A stretch of 64,000 nucleotides of DNA, from positions 310,001 to 374,000 of the forward strand of contig NZ_CP168034.1 of assembly GCF_041530365.1 (NCBI RefSeq). Direction: 5' to 3'. A program made the position numbers and the translations under genes. Positions 1 to 8,921 of the stretch are shown piece after piece. How positions within the stretch are numbered: position 1 is the stretch's first letter; the number at the start of each line of letters is the position of its first letter. A model generated the notes under the pieces. That model did not search any database and was not told the origin of the DNA. It saw nothing but the letters and a program-made list of their open reading frames with translations. This DNA comes from Capnocytophaga sp. ARDL2. GTDB taxonomy: Bacteria; Bacteroidota; Bacteroidia; Flavobacteriales; Flavobacteriaceae.

Positions 1-2
1 CT

Positions 3-974
3 ATCAAACTGTATCAATACGATGCTAATGGTCAATTGGTAAAAGACGAAAACAACAATCCAAAAGTAAAAGAAACCAAAAGTGCTGGAATTTGGTTGGA
101 CTTGGACAAAAATCATTTTCAAAATAAGTTTTTTGCAAACAACAAATACAAAACTTTGATAAATGAAGCCTTGTTTAAAGAATATTTCAAAGGATTGTAT
201 TTGCAAGTAAACAATCCCACAAGTGACGCTTTGGCACAATTTGATTTGACCGAAGGAAGTTTGGTATTTGTTTACAAACAAGACAAATCTGACAAATCTG
301 GAAAAGAGCGTAAAGAATTGGTATTTACCCTCGGTAGAGATTTCGGAACAGACGGCAACAAAAATAATATTTCTGTCGCTCTCATTGAAAATCAACACAG
401 TGGACTTTTGACTACAGCATTGGCACAGGCAAACAATCCATTGATTTTTCTAAAAGGAAACCAACCAACTTATTCAAAAATTTCACTTTTTGGAACAGAT
501 GGAGACAACAACGGAAAACCTGATGAATTGGATGCTATCATTGCCAATAATTGGATGATCAACCAAGCCGTATTGACATTGACAATAGATACACAAACAT
601 CTATCGCCAACGCTCCCAACCGATTGTTTTTGTACGATTTCAAAAACAATAAAGTATTGGAAGACTATGCATTAGACCAATCAACTAATCCTTTGAAAGA
701 AAATTATAACGGAATATTAAACAGCGGAACAAAAAAATATCAATTTAGAATTACCAATTATCTGAAATCATTGATTGAAAAAGATTCGACGAATTTTGAT
801 TTAGGTTTAGTAGTAGCCAACGAAATTAGCAATTCGCTATTCAATGTAACTAAAAACAACAAAAAACTACCATTGACTGCATCTGAGATGCCATTTGGAA
901 CCGTACTCTATGGTCCAAATCACACTGATGTAGACAAAAAAATGAAATTAGAAATATACTATACAAAAAAATAA
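3..974 (+). CDS. DUF4270 family protein, 5' end outside the window
   Basis: The reading frame is open from the first bases of the window, so the true start and lipoprotein signal lie upstream. The visible 323 residues contain the pattern typical of the C-terminal part of flavobacterial DUF4270 proteins: a segment FKGLYLQVNN near residue 62, Asp/Asn-rich turns and a beta-strand-rich C-terminus. Family members are usually outer-membrane-anchored lipoproteins of about 450-600 residues; their molecular role is unknown. It ends 9 bp before glmS on the same strand, and this gene order is common in flavobacteria, so co-transcription is likely. The family assignment rests on recalled sequence character and context. 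Confidence 0.7.
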   Translation: MKLYQYDANGQLVKDENNNPKVKETKSAGIWLDLDKNHFQNKFFANNKYKTLINEALFKEYFKGLYLQVNNPTSDALAQFDLTEGSLVFVYKQDKSDKSGKERKELVFTLGRDFGTDGNKNNISVALIENQHSGLLTTALAQANNPLIFLKGNQPTYSKISLFGTDGDNNGKPDELDAIIANNWMINQAVLTLTIDTQTSIANAPNRLFLYDFKNNKVLEDYALDQSTNPLKENYNGILNSGTKKYQFRITNYLKSLIEKDSTNFDLGLVVANEISNSLFNVTKNNKKLPLTASEMPFGTVLYGPNHTDVDKKMKLEIYYTKK

Positions 975-983
975 CAAACTACT

Positions 984-2831
984 ATGTGTGGAATTGTAGG
1001 ATATATAGGCAAAAAAGAAGCATATCCAATTGTAATCAAAGGATTGAAACGACTGGAATACAGAGGATATGACAGTGCAGGGGTAGCATTGTACGATGGA
1101 GAGAAATTTATTTCATGCAAAACAAAAGGTAAGGTTTCTGATCTAGAAGAAAAATCATCAAATGAAAATATTGTAAATGGTTCAATAGGAATTGGGCATA
1201 CTCGTTGGGCTACTCACGGAGTTCCAAATGATGTAAACTCTCATCCTCACTTTTCAAATTCGGGTGAATTAGTCATCATTCACAACGGAATTATTGAAAA
1301 CTATGAGCCTTTGAAAAAAGAATTAATCGCTCGTGGTTATACCTTCCAGTCTGAAACCGATACAGAAGTACTAGTAAACCTTATCGAAGATGTACAAAAG
1401 AAACATCAAGTAAAATTGGGGAAAGCCGTGCAGATTGCCTTGCAACAAGTGGTGGGAGCATATGCAATCTGTGTAATGGACATCAAAAAACCAGATGAAA
1501 TCGTTTGTGCAAAATTGGGAAGTCCACTGGCAATCGGTATCGGAGAAGGGGAATATTTCGTAGCATCAGACGCAACACCTTTTATCGAATATACAAACAA
1601 TGCTATTTATTTAGAAGATGAAGAAATGGCGATAATTCGCTTACACAAACCTTTGAAAATCCGCAAAATAAAAGACGGAAAAGAGGTTTCTCTATATGTA
1701 CAAGAATTACAGTTAAACTTAGAGCAAATCGAAAAAGGCGGATACGAACACTTTATGTTGAAAGAAATTCATGAGCAACCACAAGTGATTCAAGATACAT
1801 TCAGAGGTAGATTGTTGTCTTCGCAAGGATTAATCAAAATGGCAGGAGTCGACAATCATTTAGATAAATTCACTCAAGCTCGTCGTATCCTAATCATTGC
1901 TTGTGGTACATCGTGGCACGCGGGATTGGTTGGAGAATATATGATTGAAGAATTTGCTCGTATTCCTGTAGAAGTTGAATACGCTTCAGAATTTAGATAC
2001 AGAAACCCAATCATCTATCCAGATGATATTGTGATTGCTATTTCGCAATCTGGAGAAACGGCAGATACTTTGGCAGCCATAAAATTGGCAAAAGAAAAAG
2101 GAGCTTTTGTATTTGGTATTTGCAATGTGGTGGGTTCGTCTATCGCCAGAGAAACACACGCAGGTGCCTATACACACGCAGGTCCAGAGATTGGAGTAGC
2201 TTCGACAAAAGCGTTTACTACTCAAATCACCATTTTGGCATTGATTGCGTTGAAATTGGCTAAAACCAAAGGAACGATTTCTCAAGAGGAATATATGAGA
2301 AACCTCATCGAATTGGAAGCTATTCCAGACAAAGTAAAAAGAGCGATAGAGGAAAACAAAAACATTGAGGAAATCAGTAAAGTATATCAAGAAGCGTCAA
2401 ACTGCTTGTACTTAGGTCGTGGATTCAACTATCCTGTAGCTATGGAAGGAGCGTTGAAATTGAAAGAAATTTCGTACATCCACGCCGAAGGTTATCCTGC
2501 AGCAGAAATGAAACACGGCCCTATTGCTTTGATAGACGAAAATATGCCTGTAATCATCATTGCACCGCAGCAAAACCACTACGATAAGGTGGTGAGCAAC
2601 ATCCAAGAAATTAAAGCAAGAAAAGGAAAAATAATCGCCGTGGTAACTAAAGGCGACAAACAAGTAAGAGAATTGGCAGATCATATCATCGAGATTCCAA
2701 ACTCTACAGAAGCTTTGACATCAATTTTAGCAACGATTCCATTACAATTGTTGTCATACCACATCGCTGTATTGAGAGGTTGTAATGTTGACCAACCGCG
2801 AAATTTAGCTAAATCTGTTACAGTAGAATAA
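984..2831 (+). CDS. glmS: Glutamine--fructose-6-phosphate aminotransferase (isomerizing)
   Basis: Makes glucosamine-6-phosphate from fructose-6-phosphate and glutamine, the first committed step towards UDP-GlcNAc for peptidoglycan and LPS; cytoplasmic. The protein has 615 residues, close to the usual 600-615. It starts MCGIVGYIG, so Cys2 is the N-terminal nucleophile of the class II glutaminase domain (about residues 1-220), with the conserved HTRWATHG near residue 73. Two SIS sugar-isomerase domains follow, with TSWHAG near 309, SQSGETADT near 354 and STKAF near 409. The C-terminus NLAKSVTVE is the family signature. No ribozyme-like leader is seen: only 9 bp separate it from the DUF4270 gene. 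A bidirectional hairpin terminator follows directly. Confidence 0.98.
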   Translation: MCGIVGYIGKKEAYPIVIKGLKRLEYRGYDSAGVALYDGEKFISCKTKGKVSDLEEKSSNENIVNGSIGIGHTRWATHGVPNDVNSHPHFSNSGELVIIHNGIIENYEPLKKELIARGYTFQSETDTEVLVNLIEDVQKKHQVKLGKAVQIALQQVVGAYAICVMDIKKPDEIVCAKLGSPLAIGIGEGEYFVASDATPFIEYTNNAIYLEDEEMAIIRLHKPLKIRKIKDGKEVSLYVQELQLNLEQIEKGGYEHFMLKEIHEQPQVIQDTFRGRLLSSQGLIKMAGVDNHLDKFTQARRILIIACGTSWHAGLVGEYMIEEFARIPVEVEYASEFRYRNPIIYPDDIVIAISQSGETADTLAAIKLAKEKGAFVFGICNVVGSSIARETHAGAYTHAGPEIGVASTKAFTTQITILALIALKLAKTKGTISQEEYMRNLIELEAIPDKVKRAIEENKNIEEISKVYQEASNCLYLGRGFNYPVAMEGALKLKEISYIHAEGYPAAEMKHGPIALIDENMPVIIIAPQQNHYDKVVSNIQEIKARKGKIIAVVTKGDKQVRELADHIIEIPNSTEALTSILATIPLQLLSYHIAVLRGCNVDQPRNLAKSVTVE

Positions 2832-2840
2832 CAATAAAAA

Positions 2841-2867
2841 GGCAGTCGAAATCGACTGCCTTTTTTT
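2841..2867. terminator. Bidirectional terminator between glmS and the enoyl-CoA hydratase gene
   Basis: A perfect 9-bp stem GGCAGTCGA/TCGACTGCC with a 2-base loop (2841-2860) has T7 on its right and A5 on its left, so it can end transcription of both converging genes. Confidence 0.9.
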
Positions 2868-2868
2868 G

Positions 2869-3627
2869 TTATTTCTTTTTAAAAGCGTTTAATGCATTTT
2901 TAGTAAAATCTGATAAAACTAATGTTCCTGAAATTTCGGCACGTTCAAGCAACAAAGTATCCCAATGTTCTGTATCTTTCCACAACACCTTTTTCATTTC
3001 AAATAACGCCTCAGGATTGAACGAACTCAATTGTGTAACAAAGACATCTAACGAAGCATCCATCGTCTCGTAGGAGTCAAATAAACGTGTAAATAACATG
3101 TTTTTGTGTGCCCATTGAGCAGTTTTCCATTCCGTAGCCTCCAAAGTCATTTCTGACATCGCTGGCATACCAATTTTTCTACTTACCGCTGGCTCGATAA
3201 CAAAAGGCCCGATGCCTATTGCCAATTCAGATAATTTGATAGCTGCGTCGGTATGAGCAAAGGTATAATCGCAAGCAGCAACAATACCTACTCCTCCACC
3301 AACGGTTTTTCCTTGTATGCGACCTACGATGATTTTATTGCTTTTACGCATCGCATTGATGACATGAGCAAAACCACTGAAAAAAGCTCTTCCTTTTTCG
3401 ATAGTATCTACTTGCAACAATTCGTCAAATGAGGCTCCAGCACAAAAGGCTTTTTCTCCTTCACTTTTCAAAACAATTACCGAAACTTGGCTGTTATCGT
3501 TTAGTTGTGTAATCGCCTCCGTCAATTGTTTCAATTGCGAACTTGGAAATGAATTGCTCTGTGGGTGAAAAAATGTAATCGTTGCAACCGCTTGATTTAT
3601 TTCTACATTTACAAAAGGATTCATCAA
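2869..3627 (-). CDS. Enoyl-CoA hydratase/isomerase family protein
   Basis: A crotonase-fold protein of 252 residues, the normal size of single-domain enoyl-CoA hydratases. The oxyanion-hole segment is FCAGASFDEL (about 61-70), and a second glycine-rich segment GGGVGIVAACD lies near 108-118. LSELAIGIGPF near 130-140 carries one acidic residue at the usual active-site position. It probably hydrates or isomerises an acyl-CoA in fatty-acid or branched-chain amino-acid degradation (a methylglutaconyl-CoA hydratase-like role is possible), but the substrate cannot be read from the sequence. It lies 3 bp downstream of the UspA gene on the same strand, so the two probably form one transcript. The start MMNPF could equally be the second Met. 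Confidence 0.88.
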   Translation of the reverse strand: MMNPFVNVEINQAVATITFFHPQSNSFPSSQLKQLTEAITQLNDNSQVSVIVLKSEGEKAFCAGASFDELLQVDTIEKGRAFFSGFAHVINAMRKSNKIIVGRIQGKTVGGGVGIVAACDYTFAHTDAAIKLSELAIGIGPFVIEPAVSRKIGMPAMSEMTLEATEWKTAQWAHKNMLFTRLFDSYETMDASLDVFVTQLSSFNPEALFEMKKVLWKDTEHWDTLLLERAEISGTLVLSDFTKNALNAFKKK

Positions 3628-3630
3628 AAA

Positions 3631-4455
3631 TTAGATTTTAAAAGTGATAATGTTTTTCGTTGAATGATTTACTACATCTTCGCTGATACTTCCGTTGATA
3701 AAACGCGATAAACCTGTGCGACCGTGTGTACCCATTACAATCAACGAAGAATTGATTTTTTCAGCGTAATTTGACAATCCTTTTTCGATATCAAAATCAT
3801 TGTAAACGGCAAAAGTATAATCCTCAACTTCCAAGTCTTTCAAAAACTCTTGAATAATTGTTTCTGCCTCGTGTGTAGGCTTGAAACTATTAGGTGTATT
3901 GACCATCAAAAAGTGAGGTTTTGCATTACGCTCTGTCAAGAAATGTAAAATTTTGTTATAAGCTTCTGGATTTTTTTCCAAGAAATCTGATGCAAAAACC
4001 ACATTGTCAAAACTGATATCCGTCTGGTCTCCTTTGATTACCAACACTGGTACTTGCGAAGCACGAACAATTTTTTCGGCATTTGATCCGATAAACATTT
4101 CTTTCAAACCACTGGCTCCATAAGATCCCATGACAATCAAGTCAATAGCATTTTCGTTACTTACCGCTTCCACCTCGTTGAAAAATTTACCTAAGCGAAG
4201 TACTACCGAAACGGTCAACCCTTCCAACGCTGGATTTTTAGCAGATTCGAGAAGTTTTTGCTCAGCCATTTTTTTAAACAACATCACTTCAGGCAAATCA
4301 AACCCTGGCTGAATCATATCTACTGTTTCATGAGGTAAATCAATGACATGCATCAAAATAATTTCAGTATCATATCCCTTTGCAACCGATGCCGCCGCTT
4401 TGATGGCATTGTTTGCTTGATCTGAAAAATCTGTAGGCACTAATATTTTTTTCAT
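3631..4455 (-). CDS. Universal stress protein with two UspA domains
   Basis: A cytoplasmic protein of 274 residues made of two tandem Usp domains (about 1-140 and 148-274), the usual arrangement in Bacteroidota. It begins MKKILVPTDFSDQANNAI. Both domains carry the ATP-binding loop G-2x-G-9x-G(S/N): GSYGASGLKEMFIGSN in the first and GTHGRTGLSRFINGS in the second, so nucleotide binding by both is likely. The family takes part in stress adaptation; no specific partner is visible. It is followed after 3 bp by the enoyl-CoA hydratase gene. Confidence 0.92.
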   Translation of the reverse strand: MKKILVPTDFSDQANNAIKAAASVAKGYDTEIILMHVIDLPHETVDMIQPGFDLPEVMLFKKMAEQKLLESAKNPALEGLTVSVVLRLGKFFNEVEAVSNENAIDLIVMGSYGASGLKEMFIGSNAEKIVRASQVPVLVIKGDQTDISFDNVVFASDFLEKNPEAYNKILHFLTERNAKPHFLMVNTPNSFKPTHEAETIIQEFLKDLEVEDYTFAVYNDFDIEKGLSNYAEKINSSLIVMGTHGRTGLSRFINGSISEDVVNHSTKNIITFKI

Positions 4456-4520
4456 AATTTATCTATTTAATATTTATATTTTCACAAATATATATTTTTT
4501 TATCGCAAAACACAAAAAAA

Positions 4521-4540
4521 CTCGGCTAAGCCGAGTTTTT
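4521..4540 (-). terminator. Terminator of the head-repeat protein gene
   Basis: CTCGGC-taa-GCCGAG, a 6-bp GC-rich stem at 4521-4535, is preceded by A7 (T7 on the minus strand) and followed by T5. It lies 10 bp after the stop codon at 4550. Confidence 0.85.
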
Positions 4541-4549
4541 ACAACTTTA

Positions 4550-6238
4550 TCAATTATGAAATTTTACCCATTGAGTCCCTGTACACCCTTCGAACTTCCC
4601 ATTATTAAAACGAATAGTTCCTGCTGTAGTACTGTCACAAGTGTCCGAATTGCCTACTTTTACCCCTCCGTTTACATCCAATTTTGCTTTTGGATTCATC
4701 ACTCCAACTCCTACGTTTACACCTCCTTCAACTCCTGTTGCTTTTTCATTTCCTAAGACTATTGTGTTACTCAGCAATGAATGATTATCTATACCATTAC
4801 CTATTGCAATGGAATTATTGTATTTATCAGAATTTTCTAAAATTTCGTTCATAACTTCTTTAGAATTTCCGATAAAGATATTTCCATTTCCTGTTTTAGA
4901 AGAAGGTCTTGCCCCAGCGTCGTATCCTATTCCTATTGTATATTTATTCGTTGTATGATTTGAATCTTTCAAAGCGTATTTCCCTATCGCTATATTGTAT
5001 TCTCCTGTAGTCAACACTTGCAATGCATCTTTTCCTATAGCTATATTATCATTTCCAGTTTTATTATTAACTAATGTTTCATTTCCAATAGAAATATTAC
5101 CAGAACCTGTTGTATTTTCTTGAAGTGATTTATACCCCAAAGCTATATTTTCATTCCCTGTAGTATTATATTGCATAGAGTAATTCCCAAGGGCTACATT
5201 TTTCTTCCCTACAGTATTATCTCTCATAGAAGTAACTCCAAAGGCAAAGTTATCCTCTCCAGTAGTATTCAGTCTCAACGCTTCAAATCCTACGGCAAAG
5301 TTTCTAGACCCTATAGTATTGGTTTTCATAGCATCAGGACCAATAGCAACGTTGTTTTTTCCTGATGTGTTAGAAGACAATGATTCTGGCCCTATAGCTA
5401 CGTTGTTTCCTTCAGTATTCTCATGAAGTGCTCTCAAACCTATCGCTACATTATTATCCCCTACTTTATTCTTATACATAGCATTCACTCCAATTGCCAC
5501 ATTATTTTTTCCTGTAGTATTTTCTCTCAGAGCATTTGTACCCAATGCCATATTTCCAGATCCTGAGGTATTTAGCAGCATTGCATGCCCTCCCAAAGCC
5601 ATATTATTTTCTCCAACATTATCACGCATAGCATTTTGCCCTATTGCAATCAATCCAGAACTGGTTTTGTTGTTTTTCAAAGCATTCAACCCAATAGCTG
5701 TATTATTAGATCCTGTTGTATTTGCGACCAATGCACCATTTCCTAATGCTGTATTATTAGACCCTGTTGTAACAGCTTTCAAGTTTCCAGGACCAATGGC
5801 TACATTGGCACTACCTGTACCTAAACTTGTCCCATTCTGTCCAACCCCCGCATCAATCGAAACGTGATTGTTGGTACCTACATAACGCACATCCACGTGT
5901 TTGTACTCAATCAAACGCATCCATTGGTTCAATGATGCATCCCAATAGTAATATCCGGCATCTGTAACCAACGAATATTGTCCGGCTCTATCTACTACAG
6001 GCATATCATCTATCAAAAATGTCATCAATGAATGTTGAGCTGTTGTCAAACCTGGCGTCATCGCCTTCATTTCAGCAGCAGTAATTCTTGGTACTAATAC
6101 CCCTTTTGCTGTTTCAGTAGCCAAGGCATTGATATCTAAAGTTGCATTTGGAACTTCTTTATTGATTCCTACTCTTCCTTCTTGTGCAAAAACATAACCT
6201 CCAACTAACATAGAGGCTAATAAAATTGATTTTCTCAT
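4550..6238 (-). CDS. Secreted protein with YadA-head-like beta-roll repeats
   Basis: The 562-residue protein has a signal peptide (MRKSILLASMLVGGYVFAQ), a segment common in Bacteroidota tail-fibre-like surface proteins (RVGINKEVPNATLDINA; VPRITAAEM), and then roughly 20 consecutive repeats of about 17-18 residues of the form TGSNNTAIGxNALxxNT. This resembles the left-handed beta-roll of trimeric autotransporter heads. The C-terminus reads VGVMNPKAKLDVNGGVKVG and ends TQWVKFHN. There is no YadA-type membrane anchor, no chaperone-of-endosialidase domain and no obvious T9SS C-terminal domain, so how it is displayed is unclear. It is probably a trimeric adhesive or structural fibre. It stands alone with its own terminator. 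Confidence 0.75.
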   Translation of the reverse strand: MRKSILLASMLVGGYVFAQEGRVGINKEVPNATLDINALATETAKGVLVPRITAAEMKAMTPGLTTAQHSLMTFLIDDMPVVDRAGQYSLVTDAGYYYWDASLNQWMRLIEYKHVDVRYVGTNNHVSIDAGVGQNGTSLGTGSANVAIGPGNLKAVTTGSNNTALGNGALVANTTGSNNTAIGLNALKNNKTSSGLIAIGQNAMRDNVGENNMALGGHAMLLNTSGSGNMALGTNALRENTTGKNNVAIGVNAMYKNKVGDNNVAIGLRALHENTEGNNVAIGPESLSSNTSGKNNVAIGPDAMKTNTIGSRNFAVGFEALRLNTTGEDNFAFGVTSMRDNTVGKKNVALGNYSMQYNTTGNENIALGYKSLQENTTGSGNISIGNETLVNNKTGNDNIAIGKDALQVLTTGEYNIAIGKYALKDSNHTTNKYTIGIGYDAGARPSSKTGNGNIFIGNSKEVMNEILENSDKYNNSIAIGNGIDNHSLLSNTIVLGNEKATGVEGGVNVGVGVMNPKAKLDVNGGVKVGNSDTCDSTTAGTIRFNNGKFEGCTGTQWVKFHN

Positions 6239-6401
6239 TTCAAAATTTTTTACTAGACAAAATTACTCTATAAATTTATTATAGAGCTCTATCTTCACAT
6301 AATTTTTTCTTAAATACTTCATTATTTTCGTCTAACACTCAATTCAATTTAAAAATTTATCTCTTAGTTGTTTATATTTCATTTTTCTCTACCTTTTCTG
6401 T

Positions 6402-6858
6402 ATGAAAATTGAAGTGACTATCATCAAAGGATATATCGCTCAACTACCTAAAGGCAGACAAGTGTCGATTGAAAAATTACGAAGCATTCTAAAAAACAAC
6501 CTACTCAATGACTTTGTTGAACAACTGAGCGATGGAATGATTGGCTATGTGGTTCCTCATTCTATCTATCCAAAAAAATATCATTGTACGCCTGAGTTGC
6601 CGTTGCCTCTTATCAATATTGCTTTTCAGAAAAATTTTATCGCCTTATACCATATGGGAGTTTATGCAGACTCTAAACTATTGGAATGGTTTACCAACGA
6701 ATATCCTAAACATTGCAAAACTAAATTGAATATGCGAAAAAGTTGCATCCGTTTCAAAAAAAATGAAAAATATCCCCTACCTCCTCATCACCGAACTATC
6801 TAAAAAAATGACTGTAGAACAATGGATTGAACTATAGGAAAGCAATTATGTAAAATAA
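6402..6858 (+). pseudogene. Broken DUF1801 (YdhG-like) gene
   Basis: The first 123 residues look like an intact DUF1801 protein (IIKGYIAQLPKGRQVSIEKL; PLPLINIAFQKNFIALYHMG; KTKLNMRKSCIRF). At about 6771 the frame shifts and the reading ends in an unrelated tail (YPLPPHHRTI, stop 6801-6803). Continuing in the +1 frame from 6772 gives the expected family ending, IPYLLITELSKKMTVEQWIEL, then a TAG at 6835-6837 where a Tyr codon is expected, then ESNYVK and TAA at 6856-6858. The gene thus has one frameshift and one nonsense codon. The family is small and cytoplasmic with unknown biochemical role. A truncated 133-residue product may still be made. Confidence 0.75.
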
Positions 6859-6898
6859 AAAATTTCCTAAAAGATTCTGATTTCTTTTAGGAAATTTT
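6859..6898. terminator. Bidirectional terminator with a 16-bp stem
   Basis: Arms 6859-6874 and 6883-6898 are perfectly complementary around an 8-base loop, with AAAA and TTTT at the outer ends. It separates the converging DUF1801 remnant and the S9 peptidase gene. Confidence 0.88.
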
Positions 6899-6900
6899 GC

Positions 6901-8802
6901 TTATAATGTCTCTTTTAACCAACGGAAAAACTCTCCTTGCCAGATGTGTGCATTTTGAGCTTGCAGCACCCAGTGGTTTTCGTGAGGGAAATACAAAAAT
7001 CTCGATTTGATTCCTCGCAATTGTGCGGCTTGAAAAGCCTCTTGCCCTTGTCCAATTGGCACACGATAATCTTCTCCTCCATGGATTACCAAAATAGGCG
7101 TGTTCCATTTATCCACCATTTTTTGTGGGTTGAATTTGCTATAAGTTTTCATTGCAGCGGCGTTGTTTTTTTCCCAATAGGCCCCTCCTGCATCAAAATT
7201 TGTAAAGAACACTTCTTCTGTAGTTCCGTACATCGACTCTAAATTGAATACTCCACAGTGTGAAATAAATGTCTTGAAACGATTGTTGTGGATTCCCGCC
7301 AAATAATACACCGAATATCCTCCGTACGACGCTCCTATTGCACCCAGACGGTCTTTGTCCACATACGATTCTTTGGCTACTTCGTCAATAGCTGTCAAAT
7401 AATCGTCCATTACTTGTCCGCCCCAATCCAATGAAATTGCCTCATTCCACTCTACTCCAAATCCTGGCATTCCACGGCGATTAGGTGCTACTACCACATA
7501 TCCTTCTGCCGCCATCAATTGAAAATTCCAACGGAATGAATAAAACTGTGACAATGCCGACTGTGGCCCTCCTTGACAATACAACAAAGTTGGATATTTT
7601 TTTGACGCATCATAGTTTGGTGGCAAAATCACATATACCAACATTTGTTTTCCGTCGGTAGTAGTTACATATTTGCGTTCAACTTTGCTCTTTGCAATGT
7701 TTTTGTAAATGGTATCGTTGGCTCTCGAAATGCGGTTCCATCTTTTCTTTTTCAAATCGTAGGCATACACCTCATTTGCTGTGTTGAAATCTGTACGAGT
7801 TACCACTATTCTATCTTTGGCAAATCCTACCAAACCTGTAATGTCAAAATTGCCTTTGGTCAATTGTTTTACAGCAGTTGAATTACCATCTACTGGGTTA
7901 AATCCTATTTCAAACAACTGTACTGTACCATCAATCGGAGCGGTAAAATAGATTTTCTTTCCATCTTTTGCCCAGATATAACTATTAACCGTTCCGTCCC
8001 ACAAAGCGGTCAGATTTTTATCTACATCATTGATACGAACAATCAAATCATTTTTATCAGCTTCGTATCCATCGCGTTTCATTTGCAACCAAGTCAAATG
8101 TCCGTTTGGCGAAAACAAAGGATGTGTATCGTATCCCAAATTGTATTCGGTAAGATTTTGAGTTTCTTTGGTTTGAATGTTATACGCATACAAATCTGTA
8201 TTGGTACTCAAGGCATAATCTGTACCTGTCAACTTTTTCGAAACATAAATAATCTGCGTACCATCTGGCGACCAAGTATAATCTTCATTTCCTCCAAATG
8301 TTTTTTGAGGTGAATGAAACGGTTGGTCTTTTAAAATATCGGTTTTTTCGCCCGATTCTTTATCAGTAACTACAATGTGATTGAAAGTACCGTCGGTGTA
8401 TGTATCCCAATGTCTGTAATCCAAACCATCGAAAATATAGGCTTCGGACTTGGTCATTTCGGGATAATAATCCTTTCCTAAAACTTTTTCAACTTTTACT
8501 GTTTCTACGGCGATTTCGTGAGTACCTTTAGGAGAAACATTTTTGCTTTTCAACTCTTTTGGATATTCGTCCAATTGTTTGAATTTTTCCCCATCTACAC
8601 TCGTCATCCAATAAGTGCTGGTATAGGTCAATTCCTGCACATTGGGTGTAGAAACTTTGTAATACACATATCGTTCGTCATCCGAAACACCCAAGGCACT
8701 CACTCGCCCCAATTTCCACAGTGTTTCTTTGGTCATTACTTGTTGCTGAGCTTGTACTGAAAGCGTCAGTAGTAATGCTGAAATTCCTATTATTTTTTTC
8801 AT
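6901..8802 (-). CDS. S9 family peptidase (prolyl oligopeptidase / DPP5-like), secreted
   Basis: A serine exopeptidase of 633 residues, exported to the periplasm. I chose the start at 8802 because MKKIIGISALLLTLSVQAQ is a clean signal peptide; an upstream GTG at 8835 would only add 11 charged residues. The N-terminal half is a beta-propeller of PD40-like blades (for example YTWSPDGTQIIYVSKK). The C-terminal alpha/beta-hydrolase domain holds the nucleophile in GASYGGYSV (about residue 490), the Asp in GGEDYRVP and the His in PHENHWVL. It resembles dipeptidyl-peptidase 5-like enzymes used for peptide nutrition in Bacteroidota. It lies alone, 120 bp downstream of gpmI on the same strand. Confidence 0.92.
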   Translation of the reverse strand: MKKIIGISALLLTLSVQAQQQVMTKETLWKLGRVSALGVSDDERYVYYKVSTPNVQELTYTSTYWMTSVDGEKFKQLDEYPKELKSKNVSPKGTHEIAVETVKVEKVLGKDYYPEMTKSEAYIFDGLDYRHWDTYTDGTFNHIVVTDKESGEKTDILKDQPFHSPQKTFGGNEDYTWSPDGTQIIYVSKKLTGTDYALSTNTDLYAYNIQTKETQNLTEYNLGYDTHPLFSPNGHLTWLQMKRDGYEADKNDLIVRINDVDKNLTALWDGTVNSYIWAKDGKKIYFTAPIDGTVQLFEIGFNPVDGNSTAVKQLTKGNFDITGLVGFAKDRIVVTRTDFNTANEVYAYDLKKKRWNRISRANDTIYKNIAKSKVERKYVTTTDGKQMLVYVILPPNYDASKKYPTLLYCQGGPQSALSQFYSFRWNFQLMAAEGYVVVAPNRRGMPGFGVEWNEAISLDWGGQVMDDYLTAIDEVAKESYVDKDRLGAIGASYGGYSVYYLAGIHNNRFKTFISHCGVFNLESMYGTTEEVFFTNFDAGGAYWEKNNAAAMKTYSKFNPQKMVDKWNTPILVIHGGEDYRVPIGQGQEAFQAAQLRGIKSRFLYFPHENHWVLQAQNAHIWQGEFFRWLKETL

Positions 8803-8921
8803 TTGTATTGTTTTTTTCTCCCTGTTTTTAGCCACAAATTACACTAATTTACACTGGTTGTTTTTATTACACAAATTAGCTACTCTACCTATAATAATAC
8901 CTAATACCCAACACTCATAAA

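Noticed and set aside
984..1000. glmS ribozyme in front of glmS
   Set aside because: Only 9 bp separate glmS from the upstream gene, leaving no room.
8803..8835. GTG start for the S9 peptidase at 8835
   Set aside because: It would place eleven mostly charged residues in front of a clean signal peptide that has its own ATG at 8802.
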